This document shows, in pieces, positions 1-7,938 of a DNA stretch of 19,745 nt. Location of the stretch: contig JAPONU010000022.1 of assembly GCA_026713745.1 (NCBI GenBank), positions 1-19,745 on the forward strand. Reading direction: 5' to 3'. The translations under genes were made by a program, and so were the position numbers. Position 1 is the first letter of the stretch, and every line of letters begins with the position of its first letter. The notes beneath the pieces were generated by a model. That model ran no database searches. It was not told the DNA's origin and saw only the letters and a program-made list of their open reading frames with translations. This stretch comes from a bacterium. Its GTDB lineage: Bacteria > Actinomycetota > Acidimicrobiia > Acidimicrobiales > CATQHL01.

Positions 1-25
1 CAAGAACCGCTCCGGAGACGAGCAG

Positions 26-916
26 GTGCCGCTGAACGTCAGCACCCGCGCCCTCGGCCACCTCCAGAAGGTGGCGGAACTGTCCTCCTTCACCGAGGCC
101 GCACGCGCGTTCGGGATCAGCCAACCGGCACTGTCGCAGAGCCTGGCGCAACTGGAACAGCGTCTGGGCGTCGTGCTGTTCGAGCAGGACGGGCGGCGCC
201 GGCGCCTCACCGAGGCCGGGCGGATGGTGGCCGATTTCGCCGCCGAGGTGCTCGGGCGCACCGGCGAGTTGGAGACGTGGATCCGGTCGCGCCACCACGG
301 CGACGCCGGCAGCCTGCGCATCGGTCTGACCGACGCGGCCACCCTGTACCTGCTCCCCGACGCCCTGATGATCTTCCGCCGGTCGCACCCGGGCGTGGAG
401 TTGCAACTCGTCGTGGACTCCACCTCGGCTCTCTGCGACCTGCTGTCGAGGTACGAATTGGACCTGGTCTTCGCCGTCGGTCCCCCACCGGATGGGCTGA
501 CCGGCGAGGTGCTGGGCACCGAGGAGTTGCGCGCCTACGCCCGCCGGGGCGAGGAGGCGACCCACCCTGGCGCCACCGAGGTCGAGTGGGCGCTGCCGCC
601 GGAGGGGTCGCGCACCCGGGCACTGATCGAGGCCGGGCTGGCGGAGCGAGGTATCGAGCCCGTCGTGACCCTCACCTCCCAGAACCCCGACGTGCTGCGC
701 CAGGTGGCGGCGGTCGGTCTGGCGTGGACGGTGCTTCCCGAGGCGGTGGGCGGGAACGACCCCGAGCTCGTCGACGCCTTCGGGGAGGCAGTGGCGCACC
801 GCCCTCTGGCCATGATGCGCCGGGAATCGGCCCCCGACGACGCCCGCGTGGGCGCGCTCAGCCGCCTCGCTGGGGACGTGGTCCGCCTCACGGGCGCAGC
901 GACACTCGCGCGATGA
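26..916 (+). CDS. LysR-family transcriptional regulator
   Basis: This predicted 296-residue cytoplasmic DNA-binding regulator has an N-terminal winged helix-turn-helix (about residues 6-66). That part shows the LysR pattern SSFTEAARAFGISQPALSQ followed by QLEQRLGVVLFEQ. A linker helix and a two-lobed effector-binding domain follow (about 92-290), with the typical opening GSLRIGLTD and a late VAAVGLAWTVLPE segment. The GTG start at 26 has GGAG at 14-17 with an 8-base gap. The frame is open back to the window edge, so an earlier start cannot be excluded. Its last 29 bases overlap the convergent membrane-protein gene. LysR proteins usually regulate a divergent neighbour, which would lie upstream, outside this window. 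The effector and targets cannot be inferred. Confidence 0.9.
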   Translation: MPLNVSTRALGHLQKVAELSSFTEAARAFGISQPALSQSLAQLEQRLGVVLFEQDGRRRRLTEAGRMVADFAAEVLGRTGELETWIRSRHHGDAGSLRIGLTDAATLYLLPDALMIFRRSHPGVELQLVVDSTSALCDLLSRYELDLVFAVGPPPDGLTGEVLGTEELRAYARRGEEATHPGATEVEWALPPEGSRTRALIEAGLAERGIEPVVTLTSQNPDVLRQVAAVGLAWTVLPEAVGGNDPELVDAFGEAVAHRPLAMMRRESAPDDARVGALSRLAGDVVRLTGAATLAR

Positions 917-1739
917 GATCCATGCCGAACGTGGTCATGATGGCCAGGTACAGCAGGCCGGTGGCGGCCATCACGGCCGCGTAGCGACGGATCCGCAGCG
1001 CCGCCTCGGTGGCGCCCAACAGGACCGCGCTCCCGGCAGCGCACATCACCCAGTACCAGCCCAGGAAGCCGCCGAAACCGTCGTCGACAGTGCCGGTGAG
1101 GATCGAGACCACACCGGTGGGCCACAGCAGCACCGCCGTCTCGGCGATCCAGAGCACCATGGCCCAGCGCACGAGTTGCACGAGGGGGGCGCGGCGCAGG
1201 CCCGGCTGCACCAGGTACCAGTGCCCCAGCAGCATGGCGTCGGACACCGCACCGTACAAGAGCGCTCCGGTGACCACCCGGGCGACCGACAGGGCCAACG
1301 GCCCGCCTGCGGAGACGCCCCCGGCGACGACTCCCGCGAACGCCACCAGCGGGGCCACAAGATCCGGAGCCGGCGGGAATCCCGGGCCCTCCGGTGAGGC
1401 GGGCTCGCCGGCCCGGCGGCCGAGCATCGCCGCCACCCGGTTGCGGCGGCGTAGCGCGTCGGCCCTCTGCGCCGAGGGTGTCGCAGCGCGGCGCCGGTAG
1501 GCCACGACGCCGACGCCCAAGGCCACGGCGGCGGCCACCAGGGCGGCCACGTCGCGTGCCGGCCGGAAGCCGGCGGTTACCCCGACGATGCCCGCAAGCG
1601 CCGCCAGAGCCGCGTAGAGCGACCGAAGGAGCCAGCCGTACCCGGGCCCGACCTCGCGCCGGCGCGTGGTCACCCACCCGAAGAGCAAGCCGCCCGCCGC
1701 CCACTGCGCCAGGACGGTTGCGGCGTGTACCTCGCTCAC
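888..1739 (-). CDS. polytopic integral membrane protein of unknown function
   Basis: I do not recognise this 283-residue protein. It has about eight hydrophobic segments, roughly at 5-24, 37-58, 62-82, 126-145, 150-172, 188-208, 225-245 and 253-275. A polar, Arg/Pro-rich loop lies at about 82-125. The most distinctive patch is LLGHWYLVQP (170-179), where polar His and aromatic residues sit next to a helix and may be functional. The GTG start at 1739 has no clear Shine-Dalgarno. The gene begins 45 bases after the stop of the LipB-LipA fusion on the same strand, so it is probably the last member of that transcription unit. Its 3' end overlaps the convergent LysR gene by 29 bases. A transport or redox role is possible, but nothing here proves it. 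Confidence 0.75.
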   Translation of the reverse strand: MSEVHAATVLAQWAAGGLLFGWVTTRRREVGPGYGWLLRSLYAALAALAGIVGVTAGFRPARDVAALVAAAVALGVGVVAYRRRAATPSAQRADALRRRNRVAAMLGRRAGEPASPEGPGFPPAPDLVAPLVAFAGVVAGGVSAGGPLALSVARVVTGALLYGAVSDAMLLGHWYLVQPGLRRAPLVQLVRWAMVLWIAETAVLLWPTGVVSILTGTVDDGFGGFLGWYWVMCAAGSAVLLGATEAALRIRRYAAVMAATGLLYLAIMTTFGMDLIARVSLRP

Positions 1740-1784
1740 GGCCGGGCCGGCAGCCGTGAGAGACCGCCCGCTCCCCCCGGCGTC

Positions 1785-3626
1785 TCAGGCACGGACGGCA
1801 GTGGCCCCGACCGAGCGGGCCGCCCCCGCGGCGTGATAGCTGGAGCGCGTCAGCGGGCTCGCCTCTACGTGCCCGATGCCGAGTCCTGTGCCGATGGCGG
1901 CGAGCTCTTCGAATTCCTCCGGCGACCACCAGCGCTCCACCGGAAGGTGGGCGCTGCTGGGCCGCAGGTACTGGCCGATCGTGACGATGTCGCAGCCCAC
2001 CCCGGCGAGGTCTCCGAGCGCTTCGGTCAATTCAGCAGCGGTCTCGCCCAACCCCACCATGATCGAGGACTTCGTGACCAGCCCGGCGGCCTTGGCTCGG
2101 GCCAGCACGGCCAGGCTGCGGGCATAGCCGGCGGACGGCCGCACCAGCCGCTGCAGCCGGGCCACGGTCTCGATGTTGTGGTTCAGCACGTCGGGGCGCT
2201 CGTCGAAGATCACCTCGAGCGCGGCGGGGTCGCCCTTGCAGTCGGGGATCAGGACCTCGACGGTCACCGACGGGCGCAGTCCCCGGATCGCCCGGATAGA
2301 GGCCGCGAAGTGCGCCGCACCCCCGTCGGCCACGTCGTCGCGGGCGACGGCCGTCACGACTGCGTGCTCGAGATCCATGCGGGCGACCGCGGCGGCCACC
2401 CGCTCGGGCTCAGCGGGGTCGAGGGGCTCGGGCCGGCGGGTATCGATGAGGCAGAAACCGCAGGCCCTGGTGCAGCGCTCGCCGCCGAGCATGAACGTGG
2501 CCGTCCCCTGCTCCCAGCACTCGTAGATGTTCGGGCAGCCGGCCTCCTCGCAGACGGTGACCAGACCCAGGTCCGCCATGACCGATTTGATCCGGCGGAA
2601 CTCCGGCCCGGTTCGGGCCACCACGCGCATCCAGGACGGCTTGCGCCCACCGGCGGCGGCAGTCCCCGGCGCCGGGTTCCCGCCGCCGAGCCGAGCCGGC
2701 ACAGGCTGGGGCTGCGCGTCACCGTCCGCGGCGGCACGCTCCACCTCCGAGGTAGCAAGGAACGTGACAGGCGCCGGTGGCGCCCCGCGCGGTCGCCCTG
2801 TCGCAGGAGCCGCGCCGGCGGTGGGCTGGGCCATGGCCGTCGCCTCCACCCGTTGCGGTGCCGGCGGACGGCCGGTCGCAGTGATGTCCGCCCGGTCCCA
2901 GCCCGCGCTCCCCCACCGTTGAACGGCACGCGCCGCGGTTGCGTCGACCAGGTCGGACATGGTGAGCGCCACCCCCTCGGCCGCCAGCGACGTGACCGGG
3001 TGCTCACTGATGCCGCACGGGACGATCCGGGCGAACCAGCTGAGGTCCGGATCCACGTTCAGGGCGAACCCGTGCAGGGTGCGTCCCCGCCGCACGCGCA
3101 CCCCGATGGCGGCGATCTTGCGCGGCCGCGGGCCTGCGGGGTCGAGCCACACCCCCCGGTGACGCTCGAGCCTGCCGGCCCCCGCCAGCCCCAGGTCATC
3201 GAGCACTTCGATGAGCAGGTCCTCCAGGCTCTCCACGTAGGCCGCGGCGGCGCCGAGACCTCCCGCACGCGGGCCACCCAACGTCAGGATCGGGTAGCCG
3301 ACGAGCTGACCGGGACCGTGGTAGGTGACGTCGCCTCCCCGGTCGGTGGTACACAGTTCGGCGCCGGCAGCAGCGGGATCCACCAGCACGTGCGCTGCGG
3401 TGGCGCGATGGCCCATGGTGACGACGTGCGGGTGCTCGAGCAGCAGCAGGTGATTGCGGGCGCTGTGGGCGTGCAGGCCCCGCTGCAGCGCCCAGGCCTC
3501 GTCATAGCCGACCCGGCCGAGCCAGCGGACCGCAAGGTGCGCCGGCTTCACGACCTCGACGCGGGCGGCTCCGGCGGCGGTGCGCGCCGGGGGCGCCGGG
3601 CGAGCGGCCGCCACCTCCGGCGCCAC
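1785..3626 (-). CDS. lipB-lipA: LipB-LipA fusion: octanoyltransferase and lipoyl synthase
   Basis: One uninterrupted 613-codon frame joins two successive lipoate enzymes. The LipB half (about 25-245) transfers octanoyl from acyl carrier protein to a lipoyl-domain lysine. It has the RGGDVTYHGPGQLVGYP motif (96-112), catalytic Lys170 (KIAAIG) and catalytic Cys204 (PCGI). The LipA half (about 329-613) is a radical-SAM enzyme that inserts two sulfurs. It has the auxiliary-cluster cysteines C359, C364 and C370 (CX4CX5C), the SAM-cluster cysteines C385, C389 and C392 (CX3CX2C), and the C-terminal RSSYHA motif (594-599). Residues 246-328 form an Ala/Pro-rich linker. The GTG start at 3626 shares one base with the E2 stop codon, which suggests translational coupling. 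LipB and LipA are usually separate proteins. An internal start may also yield LipA alone. Confidence 0.93.
   Translation of the reverse strand: MAPEVAAARPAPPARTAAGAARVEVVKPAHLAVRWLGRVGYDEAWALQRGLHAHSARNHLLLLEHPHVVTMGHRATAAHVLVDPAAAGAELCTTDRGGDVTYHGPGQLVGYPILTLGGPRAGGLGAAAAYVESLEDLLIEVLDDLGLAGAGRLERHRGVWLDPAGPRPRKIAAIGVRVRRGRTLHGFALNVDPDLSWFARIVPCGISEHPVTSLAAEGVALTMSDLVDATAARAVQRWGSAGWDRADITATGRPPAPQRVEATAMAQPTAGAAPATGRPRGAPPAPVTFLATSEVERAAADGDAQPQPVPARLGGGNPAPGTAAAGGRKPSWMRVVARTGPEFRRIKSVMADLGLVTVCEEAGCPNIYECWEQGTATFMLGGERCTRACGFCLIDTRRPEPLDPAEPERVAAAVARMDLEHAVVTAVARDDVADGGAAHFAASIRAIRGLRPSVTVEVLIPDCKGDPAALEVIFDERPDVLNHNIETVARLQRLVRPSAGYARSLAVLARAKAAGLVTKSSIMVGLGETAAELTEALGDLAGVGCDIVTIGQYLRPSSAHLPVERWWSPEEFEELAAIGTGLGIGHVEASPLTRSSYHAAGAARSVGATAVRA
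2832..2847 (-). promoter_or_regulatory. internal Shine-Dalgarno and in-frame ATG before the LipA half
   Basis: On the minus strand GGAGG (2847-2843) precedes an in-frame ATG (2834-2832, Met265 of the fusion) with an 8-base gap, which is near-ideal spacing. Met265 lies in the disordered linker before the LipA domain. Ribosomes could therefore start here and make a separate 349-residue LipA besides the fusion. This is inference from the motif alone. GC-rich sequence makes chance GGAGG plausible, but position, frame and spacing all agree. Confidence 0.5.
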
Positions 3627-5020
3627 TAGCGGATCTCGGCTTCCCAGTCCCGCGTCTGGATGATGTGGCGCAGGCGGTCCAAGAACGCGGCCACGTATGC
3701 GCCGTCGAAGGCCCGGTGGTCCCAGGCCAGCGCCAGCACGCCGACCGAGTGGATGGCGATGGCCTCGTCGCCGCGCTCGCCGGTCACCACGACCGGGCGC
3801 CGCTTGATCCCGTCGGTGGACAGGATCGCCACCTGCGGCTGGTTGATGATCGGGAACTGCATGAGGGTGCCGTACTGGCCGGGGTTGGTGATCGTGAAGG
3901 TCCCCCCGGTCACCTCGGCGGCCGAGAGCTCCTTGCGGCGGGCACGGGCGGCCAGGTCCACGACCTCGCGGGCGATGGCACGCATGCGCTTGGTCTCGGC
4001 GTCCCTCACGACGGGTGCCAGGAGCCCCTGGAAGTCAAGATCAACCGCCACGGCGAGGTGCACGCTGCGGTGCACCACGAGGTCGGTGCCGTCGATGCTG
4101 GCGTTGATGTGCGGGAAGTCGGAAATGGCGTCGCAGGCCGCCCGGGCGATGAACGGCAGGTAGGTGAGGCTGAATCCCTCCTGTTCCCGCCACGCGGACT
4201 TGGCCTTGCGCCGGACCGCCTCGACGCCCTCGAAGTCGACCTCCACCGCTGTCAGCACGTGTGGCGACGTGGCCTTGGAGGCGACCATGTGCCGGCCGAT
4301 GGTCTTGCGGATGCTGCTGAGGGGCACGACCTGGGGTGCGCCGGGGTCGGTGTCGCCCACGGCCTGCGGGTCCGGCACGGCCACCGCGGCGGGCTGCCGC
4401 GCCGGCTCGGTGGGGGCGCTCCGGCGCTCGCGGATGACGCTCTCCACGTCGGCCCGGGTGACGCGGCCACCCACGCCGCTGCCCTCGATGCCGGCGACGT
4501 CGATGCCGTGCTCGTTGACGAGCCTGCGCACCACAGGCGACAGCAGGCGCGGCTGGGACCGCTGGTCGCCATCGGGCTCCGGCGACGGTTCGGGCGGGAG
4601 CGTCGCCGGGGTTGGATCCGGTTCGGGCGGGGGCGTCGCGGCCACAGACGGCTCCGGCTCGGGGGCTCCGGCCACAGACGGCTCCGGCTCGGGGGCTCCG
4701 GCCGCGGGCGGCTCGGGAGGCGGCTCCGGCGCAATCTCGCCACCAGCCGGTGGCGCGGGAGCCGGCTCGGGCGCGGGCGCATCAGCGCTGTCGGATATGA
4801 CCGCCAGCAGCGCGCCCACCTCCACTGTCTCGCCCTCCGGCACCACTACCTGGGTCAGGACTCCCGACGCCGGTGACGGCACCTCGGAGTCCACCTTGTC
4901 AGTGGAGATCTCGAAGAGCGGCTCGTCGCGATCCACCGCGTCGCCGACCTGGCGGATCCAGCGGATGATGGTGCCCTCGGTCACCGTCTCGCCCAGTTGT
5001 GGAAGAACCACGTCGGCCAT
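3626..5020 (-). CDS. sucB: dihydrolipoamide acyltransferase (E2) of a 2-oxoacid dehydrogenase complex
   Basis: This 464-residue E2 core passes an acyl group from lipoate to CoA. It has one lipoyl domain (1-77) with lipoyl-lysine K42 in STDKVDSEVPS, and a Pro/Glu/Ala-rich flexible linker (about 78-153). A peripheral E1/E3-binding domain follows (157-197, LLSPVVRRL to GRVTRADVE). The catalytic domain spans about 230-464 and ends with the DHRAFDG motif (434-440), where His435 is the acyltransferase histidine. The ATG at 5020 has AAGGA at 5033-5029 with an 8-base gap. E3 lies upstream and LipB-LipA downstream, which fits lipoate-dependent function. Without an E1 gene the substrate (2-oxoglutarate, pyruvate or branched-chain oxoacid) is unsettled. 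In Mycobacterium tuberculosis the corresponding protein DlaT is also encoded near lipB and lipA. Confidence 0.93.
   Translation of the reverse strand: MADVVLPQLGETVTEGTIIRWIRQVGDAVDRDEPLFEISTDKVDSEVPSPASGVLTQVVVPEGETVEVGALLAVISDSADAPAPEPAPAPPAGGEIAPEPPPEPPAAGAPEPEPSVAGAPEPEPSVAATPPPEPDPTPATLPPEPSPEPDGDQRSQPRLLSPVVRRLVNEHGIDVAGIEGSGVGGRVTRADVESVIRERRSAPTEPARQPAAVAVPDPQAVGDTDPGAPQVVPLSSIRKTIGRHMVASKATSPHVLTAVEVDFEGVEAVRRKAKSAWREQEGFSLTYLPFIARAACDAISDFPHINASIDGTDLVVHRSVHLAVAVDLDFQGLLAPVVRDAETKRMRAIAREVVDLAARARRKELSAAEVTGGTFTITNPGQYGTLMQFPIINQPQVAILSTDGIKRRPVVVTGERGDEAIAIHSVGVLALAWDHRAFDGAYVAAFLDRLRHIIQTRDWEAEIR
4641..4700 (-). repeat. perfect 30-bp tandem duplication in the E2 linker
   Basis: Two identical 30-base units lie at 4641-4670 and 4671-4700. 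They encode two copies of a ten-residue Pro/Glu/Ala/Ser/Val unit (APEPEPSVAG then APEPEPSVAA) at about residues 109-128 of the E2 protein. The unit length is a multiple of three, so copy number could vary without shifting frame. It would only lengthen or shorten the swinging-arm linker between the lipoyl and E3-binding domains. Confidence 0.95.
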
Positions 5021-5084
5021 TGCGCTCGTCCTTGTGTTCTCGGTCTTGTCGGTGTTCCCGCCGGTGGCTGTCGCAGCAGCGCCG

Positions 5085-6479
5085 CTAGCCGTGCAGCGAG
5101 CGGCCGGTCAGCGACAGCACCGTCTCACCGAACAGTTCGCTGAGGGTGGGGTGCGGCTGGATGAGGCCGGCCACGTCGGCAACGGTGGCCTCCCAGTTCA
5201 CGGCCAGATACCCCTGGCCCAACTGCTCGGTCGCCCACGGCCCCACGAGGTGCACCCCCAGCAACCTCCCGGGGGTGCCGTCGGCGCTGCGCTCGGCCAC
5301 CACCTTCACGAAACCGTCGGTATCGCCCACGATCATCGCCCGACCGTTGGCGGCGTAACGGTGCTTGGAGACGACCACGTCCAGCCCGGCGTCGGCGGCG
5401 TCCTGCTCGCTGAGACCGGCGAAGGCCACCTCCGGGCGGCAGTAGATGCACCAGGGCACGTTCCCGTAGTCCACCGGCGCCGGCTCCTCGCCCAGCAGGT
5501 GCTGCACGGCCAGGATGCCTTCTGCGAAGCCCACGTGCGCCAGTTGCGGGGTGGCGATGACGTCACCGACCGCATAAACGCCGTCGGCGCCGGTGCGGCA
5601 GTACTCGTCGACGACCACGAAGCCGCGGTCGTCGACCTGCACGGCGGTGCCGTCGAGGCCCAGACTCTCGGTGGTGGGTCGGCGCCCGACGCTCAGCACG
5701 ACGAGTTCGGCCCGCGCCTCAGCTCCGTCGCCGTAGCGCACGACCATCGAGCGGCCGTCGGGTTCGGCGCCGGAGGTGCTGACGCCGGTGTGCACCTTCA
5801 TGCCCCGGCGCTTGAAGGACCGTTCGACCTGGCGGCTCACCTCGGTGTCACACCCGGCCAGCAGCCGCGGCAGGACCTCCAGCAGCGTCACCTCGCTGCC
5901 CATGTCGCTCAGCATCGAGGCGAACTCGCAGCCGATGGCACCGCCGCCGATGACGATGGCGCCGGCCGGCACCGACTCGATCGACAGCAACTCGTCGGAG
6001 GTCACCACCCGCTCGCCGTCGACGCTGACCCCGCCGAGCCCCCGGGGCACCGAGCCGGTCGCCAGGATGATGTGGCGGCCGGTCAGCGTCACGCTCTCGG
6101 CGCCGCCGGTCACCGTCACGGTGCGATCGGTTCCCAGGGAGCCGCTGCCGTCGTAGACGGTCACCTTGCGGCTGCCGAGCAGCTTGGCCAGCCCGCCGGT
6201 GAGGCGGTCGATGATGCCCTGCTTGCGGCTCTGGGCCACGGCCATGTCCAGGGTGGGCGCCGAGGTGCCGACACCGAACTCGCCGGCGTGGCCCACGGCC
6301 CGGTAGACCGCGGCGGTCTCCAGCAACTCCTTGGCGGGGATGCAGCCCACGTGCAGGCACGTGCCGCCGAGCTTGGAGCGCTCCACGAGGCCCACGTCCA
6401 GCCCGGCGCTCGCCGCGTACAGCGCCGAGGCGTAGCCGGCAGGGCCGCCGCCCACCACGATCAGGTCGTGCGACGTCAC
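5085..6479 (-). CDS. lpdA: dihydrolipoamide dehydrogenase (E3)
   Basis: This 464-residue flavoprotein reoxidises dihydrolipoamide and passes electrons to NAD+. The N-terminal FAD-binding loop is VVGGGPAGYASA (8-19). The redox-active disulfide is C41/C46 in GGTCLHVGCIPAK, and the NAD-binding loop is VIGGGAIGCEF (176-186). The second FAD contact is GVYAVGD (300-306). The C-terminal interface domain ends with HPTLSE, whose His443 and Glu448 form the catalytic dyad. Length matches the family. The GTG start at 6479 has only a weak AGG about 8 bases upstream. It lies 64 bases upstream of the E2 gene on the same strand, so E3 and E2 are probably co-transcribed. Family members such as mercuric or glutathione reductase are unlikely given the motifs and the E2/lipoate context. 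Confidence 0.95.
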   Translation of the reverse strand: MTSHDLIVVGGGPAGYASALYAASAGLDVGLVERSKLGGTCLHVGCIPAKELLETAAVYRAVGHAGEFGVGTSAPTLDMAVAQSRKQGIIDRLTGGLAKLLGSRKVTVYDGSGSLGTDRTVTVTGGAESVTLTGRHIILATGSVPRGLGGVSVDGERVVTSDELLSIESVPAGAIVIGGGAIGCEFASMLSDMGSEVTLLEVLPRLLAGCDTEVSRQVERSFKRRGMKVHTGVSTSGAEPDGRSMVVRYGDGAEARAELVVLSVGRRPTTESLGLDGTAVQVDDRGFVVVDEYCRTGADGVYAVGDVIATPQLAHVGFAEGILAVQHLLGEEPAPVDYGNVPWCIYCRPEVAFAGLSEQDAADAGLDVVVSKHRYAANGRAMIVGDTDGFVKVVAERSADGTPGRLLGVHLVGPWATEQLGQGYLAVNWEATVADVAGLIQPHPTLSELFGETVLSLTGRSLHG

Positions 6480-6538
6480 GCCGTCAGCCTACCGGTCGGC
6501 CCCCGCCGGCCCCCGAGCCAGCGGTCCGGTGTTCGCCG

Positions 6539-7792
6539 CTACGGAAGGTACTGCCGGGGGTTCACCGGCACGCCGTTGACTCGCACCTCGAAGTGCAGGT
6601 GCGGGCCCTGGGACAGGCCGCTGTTGCCCACGTAGCCCAGGACCTGGCCGATGGACACGGTCTCACCCTCCGAGACGGCGAGATCGTGCATGTGGCCGTA
6701 CAGGGTGCTCATCCCACCTCCGTGGTCCACGATGACGGTGTTGCCGTAGCCACCGATCCAGCCCGCGTAGTCCACGCGGCCCGACTCTGCGGAGTTGATC
6801 GGCGCGCCGTGGGTGCCGGCGATGTCGATGCCCTCGTGGATCCGCCCCCAGCGTGGGCCGTACTCGGAGGTCACCCGCTCGACCAGCGGCCAGCGCACGG
6901 CGTTCGGCGGGATCACGACGCCGACGGCGGGACAGTCGATCCAGGACCCGTCGCTGTCGAGCGGTTGACGCGGCCTGTCGAAGCAGACGCGGCGGAGGCG
7001 ATCCCGCTCGGCGGCCTCGAGTTCGATCTCGGTGATCCGCTTGGCCATGATGGCCGCGACCTCCGCCTGGGCCGCCTCGAGCGCCTCGATCTCGTCGTGC
7101 AGATGCTGGATCCGTGTCTGCAGCTCGGCGTGCAGCGCCGCCTGCAGGTCGCGGTTGCGGTTGTTCTCGGCGAGGACCTCGGACTCCTGAGTGGCCAGCG
7201 CCTCGATGGCTTGCTGCAACGATTCCAGCGACTCGCGGCGTTCGCCGATCTCGATGATCGTGGCGTCGAGGCTCTCCAGCAACTCCTTGTCGTGCTCACC
7301 CACCATGGTCAGCAGGACATGGCGGTTCTCCAGATCGTGAACGTCACTGACCTGCCACGACAGGGCGGTGCGGTGCTCGGTCGAGTAGACGTACATGTTG
7401 ACGAGCCGCTCGGCCGCCAGTTGCTTCCGGTCGGCGAAGTCGGCCTCTGCGCGCCGCAGTGCTCGCTCGGCCGCGGCGTGCAAATCGGCTGTGAGGGCCT
7501 GGCGCGCGGTGATCCCCGCCAGACGGGCCTCCGAAAACGCGATCAGGTCGGCCGTTCGTGTCAACTCGACTTCGAGCTGCTCCGTCGAGAGCTGCAGGTC
7601 CTGGATCCGGGTGCCGAGGAGGCCCTGCTCGGCACCGAACTTGTCGAGTTCCGAACGGGACTGGACCAGCGTGCTGTCGCCGGCGAGCCGGTCCTGCAGG
7701 TACTGGTGGTCGGCGGAGTCCTGGGCGCGGGCAGGCAGGGCTGGCAGGAGGACAAGCAGGCAGGCGGCGAGAAGCCGCGCACGTCTTGACAT
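6539..7792 (-). CDS. secreted coiled-coil M23 (LytM-type) peptidoglycan endopeptidase
   Basis: This 417-residue protein begins with a signal peptide (1-23: basic RR, hydrophobic core, cleavage likely after ARA). A long alpha-helical coiled-coil region (about 38-268) follows, then an M23 domain (about 300-417). The metal and catalytic motifs are intact: H319 and D323 in HEGID, H367 in YGHMH, and H398/H400 in HLHFE. An active zinc endopeptidase is therefore predicted outside the membrane. C270 and C287 may form a disulfide at the domain hinge. The layout resembles EnvC/RipC-type enzymes that FtsEX controls during division, but no ftsEX lies here, so that role is inference. The ATG at 7792 has GAGGG only about 12 bases upstream. 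It lies 59 bases before lpdA on the same strand and may head that unit. Confidence 0.88.
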   Translation of the reverse strand: MSRRARLLAACLLVLLPALPARAQDSADHQYLQDRLAGDSTLVQSRSELDKFGAEQGLLGTRIQDLQLSTEQLEVELTRTADLIAFSEARLAGITARQALTADLHAAAERALRRAEADFADRKQLAAERLVNMYVYSTEHRTALSWQVSDVHDLENRHVLLTMVGEHDKELLESLDATIIEIGERRESLESLQQAIEALATQESEVLAENNRNRDLQAALHAELQTRIQHLHDEIEALEAAQAEVAAIMAKRITEIELEAAERDRLRRVCFDRPRQPLDSDGSWIDCPAVGVVIPPNAVRWPLVERVTSEYGPRWGRIHEGIDIAGTHGAPINSAESGRVDYAGWIGGYGNTVIVDHGGGMSTLYGHMHDLAVSEGETVSIGQVLGYVGNSGLSQGPHLHFEVRVNGVPVNPRQYLP

Positions 7793-7819
7793 TTTCAGTA
7801 CGGACCCTCATCCCCATTT

Positions 7820-7848
7820 GCCAGGGGCAACACTAGCCACAGTAACAC
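7820..7848 (-). promoter_or_regulatory. weak candidate promoter for the M23 peptidase gene
   Basis: Read on the minus strand upstream of the M23 ATG, TTGCTC and TAGTGT lie 17 bases apart, about 40 bases or less before the start codon. Each hexamer matches consensus at only three positions, though TAnnnT fits actinobacterial -10 boxes. Coordinates are approximate. This is the only reasonable candidate I see between the M23 start and the small ORF upstream. Confidence 0.25.
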
Positions 7849-7910
7849 TCAGGAGCAACAGCGCAGGGTAGCCGGCGGTGGCTCTATCCGGGCGAACGTG
7901 CACTTCCCGG

Positions 7911-7928
7911 CCCGGCCGGAACGCCGGG
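7911..7928. other. GC-rich hairpin without a U-tract
   Basis: CCCGGC (7911-7916) and GCCGGG (7923-7928) form a perfect 6-bp stem with a 6-base loop. It starts 10 bases after the stop of the possible microprotein on the minus strand. No T-run follows in either direction, so it is at most a weak or factor-assisted terminator. Confidence 0.3.
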
Positions 7929-7938
7929 TGGTGCCGAG

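Noticed and set aside
1725..3629. 634-codon plus-strand frame
   Set aside because: It is an antisense shadow of the LipB-LipA gene, which keeps all catalytic motifs on the minus strand.
4164..6635. 823-codon open frame on the plus strand
   Set aside because: It lies opposite the clearly recognised E2 and E3 genes. High GC suppresses stops in antisense frames, and the translation is low-complexity without domains.
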